Assembly (NCBI RefSeq): GCF_021173675.1
Contig: NZ_JAIHON010000026.1
Span: 28,255-92,254 of the forward strand
Reading direction: 5' to 3'
Source: Streptomyces lincolnensis
Lineage (GTDB): Bacteria; Actinomycetota; Actinomycetes; Streptomycetales; Streptomycetaceae
Length of the DNA: 64,000 nucleotides
A model generated the notes under the pieces. It was not told where the DNA came from. It made no database searches and saw only the letters and a program-made list of their open reading frames with translations. Within the stretch, counting starts at the first letter, position 1. Each line of letters opens with the position of its first letter. Shown one piece after another: positions 19,619 to 27,289 of the stretch. The position numbers and the translations under genes were made by a program.

Positions 19619-21538
19619 ATGGGCGTACGCAAGGATCTGAAACGCGCGAAACAGCGCACCGACCTGGCCGCCCGCGCCCAGGTCGAGGTCGTCAGGGACG
19701 AGGCCGGCGTCGTCCGAGAGGCGAGCGCCCCGGCCCTGGCTCCGCCCCTGGCCACCGGCAGCATCGCCGACCTGCCCTTCACCAACGCGGCCGAGGCCCC
19801 GGACGCCGTGGTCCTGCGCCGCAAACGCGCGGACACCTGGCAGCCGGTCACCGCCGCCGCCTTCGCCCGCGAGGTCACCGCCGTGGCCAAGGGGCTCATC
19901 GCCGCGGGACTCGAACCCGGCGGCCGGGTCGCCGTGATGTCCCGCACCCGCTACGAGTGGACGGTCCTGGACTTCGCGATCTGGGCGGCGGGCGGCCAGA
20001 CGGTCCCCGTCTACGCCACCTCCTCCGCCGACCAGGTCGAGTGGATCGTCCGCGACTCCGGCGCCCGGCACGTCGTCACGGAGAACGCCGAGAACACCGA
20101 GACGGTGACCAGGGGGACCGCCGGCCACCAGGAACCGCCCCGCGTCTGGGAACTGGAGGCGGACGCCCTCACCGAACTCACCGCCCTCGGCCGCGACATC
20201 CCCGACGAGGAGGTCACCAAGCGGCGCGCCGCCCTCACCCCGGACACCATCGCCACGATCTGCTACACCTCCGGCACCACCGGCCGGCCCAAGGGCTGCG
20301 TCCTCACCCACACCAACCTGCACGCCCAGGCCGCCAACACCGTCGAGCTGCTCCACCCGATCTTCCAGGAGGTCACCGGCCTGGTCGCCTCGACCCTGCT
20401 CTTCCTGCCGCTCGCCCACATCATGGGCCGCGCCCTCCAGATCGCCTGCCTGATGGCCCGCATCGAGATCGGCCACTGCCCGAGCATCAAGCCCGACGAA
20501 CTGCGCCCGGCGCTCAAGGAGTTCCGCCCGACCTTCCTGGTCGGCGTCCCGTACCTCTTCGAGAAGATCCACGCCACCGGCCGCGCCACCGCCGAGAAGA
20601 TGGGCCGCGGCTCCTCCTTCGACCGCGCCGACCGCATCGCCGTCCGCTTCGGCGAGGAGTACCTGAACAGGTTCCTCGACCGCTCCAAGGGCCCGGGCCC
20701 CGGCCTCTACGCCGCCTGGGCCCTGTACGACCTCCTGGTCTACCGCCGCGTCCGCAGGGAACTCGGCGGTCGCATGCGCTACGCCATCAGCGGCGGCTCC
20801 CCCCTCGACCGCAACCTCAGCCTCTTCTTCTACGCCGCCGGAATCATCGTCTACGAGGGCTACGGCCTGACCGAGACCACCGCCGCCGCCACCATCGTCC
20901 CGCCCCTCGGCCCCCGCCCCGGCACGGTCGGCCGGCCCGTCCCCGGCACCGCGATCCGCATCGCCGACGACGGCGAGGTCCTCGTCAGGGGCGGCATCGT
21001 CTTCGGCGCCTACTGGAACAACCCCGAGGCCACGGACGCCGTCCTCACCGACGACTGGTTCGCCACCGGCGACCTCGGCGCCCTCGACGAGGACGGCTAC
21101 CTCACCATCACCGGCCGCAAGAAGGACATCCTCGTCACCTCCGGCGGCAAGAACGTCTCCCCGGCCGTCCTGGAGGACCGTCTGCGCAGCCGTTCCCCCG
21201 TCGGCCAGTGCCTCGTCGTCGGCGACAACCGCCCCTTCGTCGCGGCCCTGATCACCCTCGACCCCGAGGCGGTCGCCCACTGGCTGGCGGTCCGCAAACT
21301 GCCCGCCGACACCCCGATGGCCGACATCGTCACGGACCCCCGCATGCGCGCCGACGTCCAAAGGGCCGTCGACTACGCCAACCAGGCCGTCTCACGCGCC
21401 GAGTCCATCCGCGCCTTCACCCTGGTCGAGGGCGAGTTCACCGAGGACAACGGCATGCTCACCCCGTCCCTGAAGGTCAAACGCCATCGGGTGACGACGG
21501 CGTACGCGGCGGAGATCGAGGCCATCTACCGCAAGTGA
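19619..21538 (+). CDS. Long-chain fatty acid-CoA ligase (AMP-dependent synthetase)
   Basis: The 639-residue enzyme activates fatty acids to acyl-CoA through an acyl-adenylate. The P-loop motif YTSGTTGRPKG lies near residue 216. The adenine-binding GYGLTETTAA, the hinge region DLGALDEDGYLTITGRKKDI and the C-terminal lysine region are all present, and the length matches the FadD15-like actinobacterial group. ATG at 19619 follows GGGAGCC. An upstream region of 166 bases separates it from the divergent frameshifted gene. It ends 77 bases before a convergent rodlin gene, with a hairpin between. A link to the sheath genes next door is positional only. Confidence 0.93.
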   Translation: MGVRKDLKRAKQRTDLAARAQVEVVRDEAGVVREASAPALAPPLATGSIADLPFTNAAEAPDAVVLRRKRADTWQPVTAAAFAREVTAVAKGLIAAGLEPGGRVAVMSRTRYEWTVLDFAIWAAGGQTVPVYATSSADQVEWIVRDSGARHVVTENAENTETVTRGTAGHQEPPRVWELEADALTELTALGRDIPDEEVTKRRAALTPDTIATICYTSGTTGRPKGCVLTHTNLHAQAANTVELLHPIFQEVTGLVASTLLFLPLAHIMGRALQIACLMARIEIGHCPSIKPDELRPALKEFRPTFLVGVPYLFEKIHATGRATAEKMGRGSSFDRADRIAVRFGEEYLNRFLDRSKGPGPGLYAAWALYDLLVYRRVRRELGGRMRYAISGGSPLDRNLSLFFYAAGIIVYEGYGLTETTAAATIVPPLGPRPGTVGRPVPGTAIRIADDGEVLVRGGIVFGAYWNNPEATDAVLTDDWFATGDLGALDEDGYLTITGRKKDILVTSGGKNVSPAVLEDRLRSRSPVGQCLVVGDNRPFVAALITLDPEAVAHWLAVRKLPADTPMADIVTDPRMRADVQRAVDYANQAVSRAESIRAFTLVEGEFTEDNGMLTPSLKVKRHRVTTAYAAEIEAIYRK

Positions 21539-21563
21539 CATCCCGCCACCCGGACACGCGAAA

Positions 21564-21596
21564 CGGCGGGCCACCGGGGAAACCGGTGACCCGCCG
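21564..21596. terminator. Bidirectional hairpin between acyl-CoA ligase and rodlin
   Basis: Arms 21564-21577 and 21583-21596 pair over 14 bases with one mismatch around a GGAAA-containing loop. The element lies between convergent genes and can end both transcripts. Confidence 0.65.
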
Positions 21597-21615
21597 CAGC
21601 GGTGGGGCTTCAGGC

Positions 21616-22026
21616 TCAGCCGTTGGCGGCGCCGTTGCCGGACAGGGCCGAGATGTCGTCCAGGATGTGCGACAGCGGCTCGTCGCCCTTGGCCTGCGTC
21701 GAGTTCTCGACACACTGCTGGTTCTGCGGGGCCGACAGGATCGGCACGTCCTGGAGGACGCCGACGGCGGCGACGCCGACGAGGCCCTGGAGGTTCAGCT
21801 TGGCCGGCAGACCGACACAGGGCTTGTTCAGCGAACCCTGGACCAGCGAGAGCTGCGGGCTCATGTCGCCGAACGTGGCCGAGTTGCCGAACTCCTGCGA
21901 GGCGCCGTTGCCGCTCGCGGAGGTGGTGCCGTTGTCGTCACCGATGGCAAGAGCCTGGGGGGCGGCCGCAGCCGAGACGCCGGCGACGGAAGCGGCGATA
22001 GCCGCGGTAGCCCACAGCTTCTTCAT
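21616..22026 (-). CDS. Rodlin family protein, third paralog
   Basis: This secreted protein of 136 residues is a rodlin, a component that organises chaplin fibrils into the rodlet layer on aerial hyphae and spores. It has a signal peptide ending ...AAPQALA followed by IGDDNGTTSASGNGA, a GDMSPQLSLVQGSLNKPCVG segment, QNQQC and the tail STQAKGDEPLSHIL. Two cysteines are conserved with the other rodlins in the window. The ATG at 22026 is six bases from GAAGGGA; an ATG two codons upstream is too close. A 123-base stretch is identical to the rodlin at 23272. A BldN-like promoter lies upstream. Confidence 0.9.
   Translation of the reverse strand: MKKLWATAAIAASVAGVSAAAAPQALAIGDDNGTTSASGNGASQEFGNSATFGDMSPQLSLVQGSLNKPCVGLPAKLNLQGLVGVAAVGVLQDVPILSAPQNQQCVENSTQAKGDEPLSHILDDISALSGNGAANG
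21622..21744. repeat. 123-bp exact repeat, copy 1 (3' part of rodlin gene)
   Basis: Bases 21622-21744 are identical to 23278-23400, covering the last 39 codons of two rodlin genes that differ more in their 5' halves. This points to recent duplication or gene conversion. Confidence 0.85.
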
Positions 22027-22073
22027 GTTCATTCCCTTCGAAAAGCGGACTCCGGGGAGGAGCTGCATGATCG

Positions 22074-22102
22074 TCAACGGCCGAACCCCCGCCGGGGTTG
22101 CG
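22074..22102 (-). promoter_or_regulatory. BldN-like promoter of the third rodlin
   Basis: On the minus strand CGCAAC (22102-22097) and CGTTGA (22079-22074) are separated by 17 bases, close to the CGTAAC-N16-CGTTGA consensus recalled for sigma-BldN. It lies 48 bases upstream of the rodlin start. The assignment rests on pattern match only. Confidence 0.55.
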
Positions 22103-22152
22103 CTCTTTGCCCCGATTGGCGCAGCGCACTTCCCCCGCCGCCCGAGCGCCCC

Positions 22153-23169
22153 TCACGGGCACGCGTAGGCGCTTCCCCGCACCGTGACGGAGTACGTGAA
22201 ACGCGGTGGATCGAGCGGTTTCGGATCCGCTCCCGCACTGATCAGCGGCCGGTCCTCGCGCAGCCTCGCGAACATCGCGTCCGCCTTCTCGCGGTCCCAG
22301 GCCAGCGTCGACCCGATGTCGGGCCTGATCGGACGGAACCCGGCGATCGGCACCGTGGCGAACTCGGTCGCCTCGGCCGGCACCCGGTCCAGCGCCGCCG
22401 CCAGCTCCACCAGCTCCACGGCCGAGAAACCCTGCTCGACGCGCCCGGACCCCAGCAGCGTCCTCATCACACGGCCCGCCGCCACCGGATCGGCGAGCAG
22501 CCTCTCGCCCCGCACCCCGCGCAACGCGGCCACCAGGAACCGCTGCTGACGCTGGATCCGCCCGAGATCGGCACTGCGGTCCGTCTTCCGCGAGCGCACG
22601 TACTGCAGCGCCCGCCCGCCACCGAGCCGATGCCGGCCCGGCTTCAGATCGAGCTTGGTCGTCTTGTCCTTGAGCCGGCGCGCCGTGCACACCTCCACCC
22701 CGCCGACCCCGTCGACGGCATCCATGAACCGCCGGAAGTCCAGCTGGAGATAGCGGTCGATCCGCAGCCCCGTCATCGACTCGACGGTCCGCACGGCGAG
22801 CGGAGCACCGCCCGCGGCGTACGCCCCGTTGATCTTCGAGGGCCGCGGCGGCCGCTCCCGTCCGGCCTCGTCGCGGTACGCCGGGATCTCCGCGTAGGAG
22901 TCGCGCGGCAGGCCGACCACGCTCACGCGGTCGCGGCGCGCGGACACATGGACGAGCATCAGGACGTCCGTGCAGTTGCAGGCGAACCCGCCGGCGTGGA
23001 ACTCGCGCTTCTCCGCGGCGGTGATGGTGTCCCGGCCGTCCGTGCCCATCAGCAGGACGTTCATCCCCTGCGGGGCGGGTGCGCGGCCCGGGAGTGCGGC
23101 GGCGCCCAGCAGGGCGGCCGTGGTCGTCGTCAGGACGATCAGGGACGAAACGGCTCTCTTCAGCGTCAC
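22153..23169 (-). CDS. LytR-CpsA-Psr (LCP) family protein
   Basis: The protein has about 338 residues, with one N-terminal membrane segment (SSLIVLTTTTAALLGAAALPG) and an extracytoplasmic LCP domain. Family motifs are MNVLLMGTDGR with TDVLMLVHVS, the arginine-bearing LPRDSYAEIP, SKINGAYAAGG, and ALQYVRSRKTDRSADLGRIQRQQ. LCP enzymes transfer lipid-linked glycans (teichoic acid or capsule) onto peptidoglycan. The start is uncertain: GTG 23169 is chosen over TTG 23178, and neither has a clear ribosome site. A terminator-like hairpin ends only 15 bases upstream. It lies between two rodlin genes and 15 kb from a polysaccharide operon whose product it could attach. Confidence 0.88.
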   Translation of the reverse strand: MTLKRAVSSLIVLTTTTAALLGAAALPGRAPAPQGMNVLLMGTDGRDTITAAEKREFHAGGFACNCTDVLMLVHVSARRDRVSVVGLPRDSYAEIPAYRDEAGRERPPRPSKINGAYAAGGAPLAVRTVESMTGLRIDRYLQLDFRRFMDAVDGVGGVEVCTARRLKDKTTKLDLKPGRHRLGGGRALQYVRSRKTDRSADLGRIQRQQRFLVAALRGVRGERLLADPVAAGRVMRTLLGSGRVEQGFSAVELVELAAALDRVPAEATEFATVPIAGFRPIRPDIGSTLAWDREKADAMFARLREDRPLISAGADPKPLDPPRFTYSVTVRGSAYACP

Positions 23170-23183
23170 GCGACGCAACGTAA

Positions 23184-23219
23184 GCCAGCGGGCCGCCGTG
23201 GATTCGGCGGCCCGCTGGC
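23184..23219 (-). terminator. Perfect 15-bp hairpin after rodlin, just before LCP gene
   Basis: Arms 23184-23198 and 23205-23219 are exact complements around a 6-base loop. The hairpin follows the rodlin at 23272 and precedes the LCP start by about 15 bases, so it can end the rodlin transcript and limit read-through into the LCP gene. Confidence 0.7.
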
Positions 23220-23271
23220 CGGGGCTCAGAAACCAGCCCCAGGGCTCAGAAGCCCTCGCAGTGCGATCGGA

Positions 23272-23673
23272 TCAGTGGTTGGCGGCGCCGTTGCCGGACA
23301 GGGCCGAGATGTCGTCCAGGATGTGCGACAGCGGCTCGTCGCCCTTGGCCTGCGTCGAGTTCTCGACACACTGCTGGTTCTGCGGGGCCGACAGGATCGG
23401 GACGTCCTGGAGGACGCCGACGGCGGCGAGACCGACGATGCCCTGGAGGTTCGCCTTCGCGGGCAGGCCGATGCAGGGCTTGTTCAGCGAACCCTGGATG
23501 AGCGCCATCTGCGGGCTCATGTTGCCGTAGGTGGCCGAGTTGCCGAACGACTGCGAAGCACCGTTGCCGCTGGCGGACGTCGTGCCGTCGTCGTTGCCGA
23601 TGGCCATGGCCGGCGAGGCGGCGCCGACGACGGAGGCTGCGACCGCGGCGGATGCCAGAACCTTCTTGATCAC
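23272..23673 (-). CDS. rdlB: Rodlin, divergent-pair member
   Basis: A 133-residue secreted rodlin. The signal peptide (VIKKVLASAAVAASVVGAA...AMA) is followed by IGNDDGTTSASGNGASQSFGN, GNMSPQMALIQGSLNKPCIG and a C-terminal half nearly identical to that of the 21616 rodlin. GTG at 23673 is chosen, with AAAGGGA nine bases upstream. It is transcribed away from the rodlin at 23901 across a 227-base region with a BldN-like element for each direction, the arrangement of rdlA/rdlB in S. coelicolor. The symbol is assigned by position only. Confidence 0.9.
   Translation of the reverse strand: MIKKVLASAAVAASVVGAASPAMAIGNDDGTTSASGNGASQSFGNSATYGNMSPQMALIQGSLNKPCIGLPAKANLQGIVGLAAVGVLQDVPILSAPQNQQCVENSTQAKGDEPLSHILDDISALSGNGAANH
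23278..23400. repeat. 123-bp exact repeat, copy 2 (3' part of rodlin gene)
   Basis: This is identical to 21622-21744. Beyond base 23400 the two genes still resemble each other but differ at scattered positions. Confidence 0.85.
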
Positions 23674-23720
23674 TTGAGTAGTCCCTTTCTGAAGAAACCC
23701 CGTCCACCGGAGCGCTCTGG

Positions 23721-23748
23721 TCAACTGCTCCGGGCCCGCTTGGTTGCT
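23721..23748 (-). promoter_or_regulatory. BldN-like promoter of rdlB
   Basis: On the minus strand AGCAAC (23748-23743) and AGTTGA (23726-23721) are 16 bases apart, two mismatches and one mismatch from the recalled CGTAAC/CGTTGA boxes. It lies 48 bases before the start codon. Confidence 0.45.
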
Positions 23749-23820
23749 GTCATTCACTCCGATGGCCCACAGGCGATTTCCTGAATTCCAGGGGGTGAAC
23801 GGGCCGAACGGGTGAAGCGC

Positions 23821-23848
23821 CGCAACCAATCCGTGCGGCATCGGTTGA
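23821..23848 (+). promoter_or_regulatory. BldN-like promoter of rdlA
   Basis: CGCAAC (23821-23826) and GGTTGA (23843-23848) are 16 bases apart, each one base from the recalled sigma-BldN boxes. It lies 52 bases before the rodlin start at 23901. Confidence 0.55.
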
Positions 23849-23900
23849 TGCGAGGGCAGGAAGAGCGCGTCTTGTCTGCCCTCCGGGAAAGGAAAGCGAA

Positions 23901-24314
23901 ATGCTGAAGAAGGCAATGGCCGTGGCGGCGGTCGCCGCGTCCGTCGTCGGTGCCTCGGCGGCGGTTGCCCCCCAGGCGCTTGCCATCGGTGACGACAACG
24001 GCACCCACTCGGCCAGCGGCAACGGCGCCCACGGAGCGTTCGGCAACCAGGTGACCAAGGGCGACATGAGCCCGCAGGCCACGCTGGTCCAGAGCTCGCT
24101 CAACAAGCTCTGTGTCGGCCTCCCGGCGAAGGCGAACCTCCAGGGCCTCGTCGGCGTCGCCGCCGTCGGCGTCCTCCAGGACGTCCCGGTCCTGTCGGCC
24201 CCGCAGAACCAGCAGTGCGCCGAGAACAGCACCCAGGCCAAGGGCGACGAGCCGCTGTCGCACATCCTGAGCGACATCTCGGCGCTGGCCGGCAACGGTG
24301 TGAAGAACGGCTGA
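23901..24314 (+). CDS. rdlA: Rodlin, divergent-pair member next to chaplin genes
   Basis: A 137-residue secreted rodlin with signal peptide MLKKAMAVAAVAASVVGASA...ALA, then IGDDNGTHSASGNGAHGAFGN, KGDMSPQATLVQSSLNKLCVG, QNQQCAENSTQAKGDEPLSHIL. ATG at 23901 follows GGGAAAGGAAAG. It is the most diverged of the three rodlins in its 5' half and carries KLC instead of KPC in the central motif. A strong Rho-independent terminator follows, so it is monocistronic. It is predicted to act outside the cell in rodlet assembly together with chaplins. The symbol is assigned from its position beside a chaplin gene. Confidence 0.9.
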   Translation: MLKKAMAVAAVAASVVGASAAVAPQALAIGDDNGTHSASGNGAHGAFGNQVTKGDMSPQATLVQSSLNKLCVGLPAKANLQGLVGVAAVGVLQDVPVLSAPQNQQCAENSTQAKGDEPLSHILSDISALAGNGVKNG

Positions 24315-24330
24315 CCCACCGTCAAGAAGA

Positions 24331-24361
24331 TCGCCCGGACATGTGTCCGGGCGATTTTTTT
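24331..24361 (+). terminator. Rho-independent terminator of rdlA
   Basis: A TCGCCCGGACA/TGTCCGGGCGA hairpin (24331-24354) is followed by an eight-base T-run. It is one of the few classical terminators in this GC-rich window. Confidence 0.9.
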
Positions 24362-24574
24362 GTGCTGATACACCGTCAATTGACTTTGATGCTACTCAGA
24401 TGAGGCGTTTCATCCAAGGCGTTCGAGTGAATTACCCGGCGACACACGTTCCGTAGTTTCTTCGGCTGTCTATCCCTCGTTTTACAGCCTGCAGGTCATG
24501 GTGCGAGCCGTTCCGACTGTGCTCGCTCGGTTTCGACCGTCACTCCAGGCATGACCGCAGAGAAGGGAAACCTC

Positions 24575-24802
24575 ATGAAGAAGACCGCAGCTGTCGTCGC
24601 GGGCGCGATCATGGCCCTCGGCATGGCCGCCCCGGCCTTCGCCGACGCGGGTGCCGAGGGTGCCGCCATCGGTTCGCCGGGTGTCCTCTCCGGCAACGTG
24701 GTCCAGGTTCCGGTGCACGTGCCCGTCAACGTGTGCGGCAACACGGTCAACGTGATCGCCCTGCTGAACCCGGCGTTCGGCAACGAGTGCGTCAACGACT
24801 GA
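24575..24802 (+). CDS. chpD: Short chaplin
   Basis: A 75-residue secreted chaplin: signal peptide MKKTAAVVAGAIMALGMAAPAFA, then one chaplin domain (about residues 33-75) with the amyloid-forming core GVLSGNVVQVPVHVPVNVCG and NPAFGNEC, including the two conserved cysteines. Short chaplins assemble into amyloid at the air interface and make aerial hyphae water-repellent. ATG at 24575 has GAAGGGA upstream; an ATG 8 codons earlier would add an atypical extension. A clear BldN-like box was not found in the 214 bases between the rdlA terminator and this start. The symbol rests on position beside rdlA. Confidence 0.9.
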   Translation: MKKTAAVVAGAIMALGMAAPAFADAGAEGAAIGSPGVLSGNVVQVPVHVPVNVCGNTVNVIALLNPAFGNECVND

Positions 24803-24909
24803 CGACGTAACGCACCAGCCGCTCCGGCTGTGTCACGGCCGGCCCTGGACGTTCTCCATTCGTTCGGGGCCGGCCTTTCCCACTTCTTCAAGCAGTGAGG
24901 ACAACGAGA

Positions 24910-25782
24910 TTGCGACAGACCCTGGGCAAGGGAATGGTCGCGGCCGCCGCCGCGACGAGCATTCTGTCCCTGTGTGGTGGCCACGCCCTCGCCGACACGG
25001 ACGCGAGCGGGACCGCCAGGAATTCGCCGGGCGTCGTGTCCGGTGACACCGTGAAGGTGCCGGTCGACGTACCGGTCAACGCCTGCGGAAACTCCGTGGA
25101 CGGAGCCGCCGCGCTCAACCCGGCGTTCGGCAACTCCTGCGCGAACGGCTCGGCTTCGACGAGGAGCGGCTCGCACGGCAGCCACCACGACGGTCCGGGC
25201 CGGGCCTCGGGCCACGACTGGGACTACGACGGCCGGATGCCGGGCTTCTCCGAGCACGGGCCGGGCGGACACGGCGGCGGTCCGGGCGGATACGGCGACG
25301 AGTCGGACGGGTACGGCGACACCCCGGGCGGACACGGCGAGACGCCGGGCGGCTACGGGGACACGCCCCCGACCAAGCCCCCCACCACGCCGCCGACCAA
25401 GCCCCCCACGACCCCGCCGACGACGCCTCCCACCAAGCCGCCCACGACTCCTCCGACGCCGCCGACCAAGCCGCCGACGTCACCGCCCACCACTCCTCCG
25501 ACGACGCCTCCCACGACGCCGCCGACCGTCCCGCCCACGACGCCGCCGACCAAGCCGCCGACGTCACCGCCCACCACTCCTCCGACGACGCCTCCGACGA
25601 CGCCGCCGACCGTCCCGCCCACGACACCGCCGACCACCCCGCCGACCAAGCCCCCGACCAAGCCGCCCACGCTGCCGGACACCGGTGCCGAAGCGCTGCT
25701 GGCCGCCTCGGGGGCCAGTGCGGCGATGCTCGCCGCCGGAGTCGTGCTGTACCGACGCGGCAGGGCCGCCTCCCGTCGGTAG
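24910..25782 (+). CDS. Cell-wall-anchored chaplin with one chaplin domain and LPDTG sorting signal
   Basis: The protein has about 290 residues. The signal peptide begins RQTLGKGMVAAAAATSILSL. One chaplin domain follows (GVVSGDTVKVPVDVPVNACG, NPAFGNSC), then a Gly/His/Asp-rich stretch, a long Pro/Thr repeat of the TPPTKPPT type, and a C-terminal sorting signal LPDTG with hydrophobic helix and RRGRAASRR tail. Known long chaplins have two chaplin domains and an LAXTG motif, so this architecture is unusual. The start is uncertain: TTG 24910 is favoured by GAGGAC upstream and by chaplin-like N-termini, while GTG 24895 is the alternative. It probably anchors chaplin fibres to the wall. Confidence 0.83.
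   Translation: MRQTLGKGMVAAAAATSILSLCGGHALADTDASGTARNSPGVVSGDTVKVPVDVPVNACGNSVDGAAALNPAFGNSCANGSASTRSGSHGSHHDGPGRASGHDWDYDGRMPGFSEHGPGGHGGGPGGYGDESDGYGDTPGGHGETPGGYGDTPPTKPPTTPPTKPPTTPPTTPPTKPPTTPPTPPTKPPTSPPTTPPTTPPTTPPTVPPTTPPTKPPTSPPTTPPTTPPTTPPTVPPTTPPTTPPTKPPTKPPTLPDTGAEALLAASGASAAMLAAGVVLYRRGRAASRR
25462..25629. repeat. 84-bp tandem duplication in the Pro/Thr-rich stalk
   Basis: Within a longer Pro/Thr-coding tract (about 25366-25676), two 84-base units starting at 25462 and 25546 are nearly identical and encode 28 residues each. They sit in a slippage-prone spacer between the chaplin domain and the sorting signal. Confidence 0.75.
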
Positions 25783-25803
25783 TACGTGTCGTCGTGTCGC
25801 ACC

Positions 25804-25832
25804 GGGTGCCGGACAGTTCGTGTCCGGCACCC
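25804..25832. terminator. Perfect 12-bp hairpin between convergent genes
   Basis: GGGTGCCGGACA (25804-25815) and its exact complement (25821-25832) flank the loop GTTCG. It lies between the chaplin and the minus-strand ATP-grasp gene and can serve both. Confidence 0.75.
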
Positions 25833-25840
25833 GCGCCATG

Positions 25841-27118
25841 TCAGCGGCTGCCCGCCTTCTCGTCGTAGGGCAGTTCGGCCACGGCGGGTGACGGGGCCGG
25901 GACGGACGCCCGCCGGACGCGCGCCGGATCGGTGCGGCGGGCGCACAGACGGTGCAGCCGCTCCCGGAGCCGACGGGTGACATGGCGGGCCCACAGGCCC
26001 CACATCGCCCAGCCGGGCCCGCGGTCGTCCCCGGCGTACCAGGCGAGTTCGCGGCCGGCCCGCGCGGGCCGCAGCGCGGTGAGCGGCGCGTAGTTCTCCA
26101 CGACGAACGACCGCCCGGGCAGCGCCTCCCCCTCCGGCACCGGCCGGTGGGTCAGGTCCAGGTGCAGCGCCCGTACGACGTCCATGCCCGCGCCGTCGGT
26201 GAAGAGCCGGAACTGCGCGCCGGGACGCGGGTTGAAGTCGAGCAGGTGGTAGCCGCCGGTCGTGCCGCAGCGGCGGAAGTCCAGGTCGAGGATGCCCCGG
26301 TAGCCCAGCTCCCCGACGAGCCGCTCGGCATGGGCCCGCACCCGGGGGTTCGGCATCCAGCGGCCCACCGCGGTCAGACCGGCTCCGCGCGGCCAGGACC
26401 GTTCCTTCACCCCGGAACCGCCGCGCACCGCTCCGCCCCGGTCGGCGTATCCGTGGAAGAACCAGTCCCGGTTCGTCCCCGGCGGCAGGAACGCCTGGAG
26501 CAGCAGTGCGCTGCCCGCCTCCGAGGTGCGCAGATACAGCTCGCGCGCTTCCCGCGTGGAGCGCACCACGACCGTGCTGCGCAGCCCGCCGCCCGTCGGC
26601 AGCAGCCAGGGGCGGCTCCACTTCGCCACCACCGGCAGCCCCAGCCGCCAGGCGGCGGCAGCGGCCTCGCCGGCACTGTCCGGGACGACCGTCTCCGGAT
26701 GCGGAACGCCCGCCGCGGCGCACAGTCGGGCCAGCTCGGCCTTGTCGGCCACCCGTTCCGACACACCGGTGGGCTGCCGCGGCAGCAGATAGGCGGGGGC
26801 GAGCTCCCTGCCCAGCCGCTCCACCGCCACCGCGCTCGAGTCGTCCATCGGGATCAGCACGGCGGGCCGGGCGACCCGGGCGGCCACCCCGCGCAAGGTC
26901 AGGGCGATCTCGGCCGGGGAGGCGCCGGGCGGCGGCGGAAGGTGCGACTGCCGCAGAAATCGGGAGGCGCCGACCGGACTTCCCCCGCAGTCGGCGACCA
27001 GATGTACGTCGACGCCCGCGCGGCCGAGTGAACGCACGGCACCCAGCGTGCCGTGGTGAAAGGGATTGCGGTCGATCCGCAGCAGAACGGCGGGGACTCG
27101 GGTGTCGAACAGCGACAC
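25841..27118 (-). CDS. ATP-grasp domain protein (carboxylate-amine ligase-like)
   Basis: The 425-residue cytoplasmic protein has an N-terminal preATP-grasp region (VPAVLLRIDRNPFHHGTLGAVRSLGRAG) and ADKAELARLCAAAGVPHPETV entering the ATP-grasp fold. Its catalytic end reads GYRGILDLDFRR and LLDFNPRPGAQFRLF, with the metal-binding Asp/Asn residues. Such enzymes form an amide or related bond using an acyl-phosphate. GTG at 27118 has GAAGGAA about eight bases upstream. It is divergent from the GH26-like gene and precedes the polysaccharide operon, so it may attach an amino acid or similar group to the glycan or its carrier, but the substrate is unknown. Confidence 0.82.
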   Translation of the reverse strand: MSLFDTRVPAVLLRIDRNPFHHGTLGAVRSLGRAGVDVHLVADCGGSPVGASRFLRQSHLPPPPGASPAEIALTLRGVAARVARPAVLIPMDDSSAVAVERLGRELAPAYLLPRQPTGVSERVADKAELARLCAAAGVPHPETVVPDSAGEAAAAAWRLGLPVVAKWSRPWLLPTGGGLRSTVVVRSTREARELYLRTSEAGSALLLQAFLPPGTNRDWFFHGYADRGGAVRGGSGVKERSWPRGAGLTAVGRWMPNPRVRAHAERLVGELGYRGILDLDFRRCGTTGGYHLLDFNPRPGAQFRLFTDGAGMDVVRALHLDLTHRPVPEGEALPGRSFVVENYAPLTALRPARAGRELAWYAGDDRGPGWAMWGLWARHVTRRLRERLHRLCARRTDPARVRRASVPAPSPAVAELPYDEKAGSR

Positions 27119-27289
27119 GGGCTTTTCCTTCGGGTCGATTTCACCGGTCCGGGCGATCGGGACACTCGAAAGCCGTAACGGCGGTGGCGTAATTCCAGTT
27201 CATATGACTGAGTGTCAGTAACCGAGCTTCGGTAACCGGGCGTCAGAAACCGAGAGACGGGGCGCGCGAGAGTGGAGAAAGGAGCAGGC

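Noticed and set aside
25366..25676. Possible CRISPR-like array
   Set aside because: Repeats are codon-level Pro/Thr repeats with no unique spacers and no cas genes nearby.
25353..26723. Long minus-strand frame encoding GGVVGG repeats over the chaplin stalk
   Set aside because: It is the antisense of the Pro/Thr repeat; the plus strand has signal peptide, chaplin domain and sorting signal.
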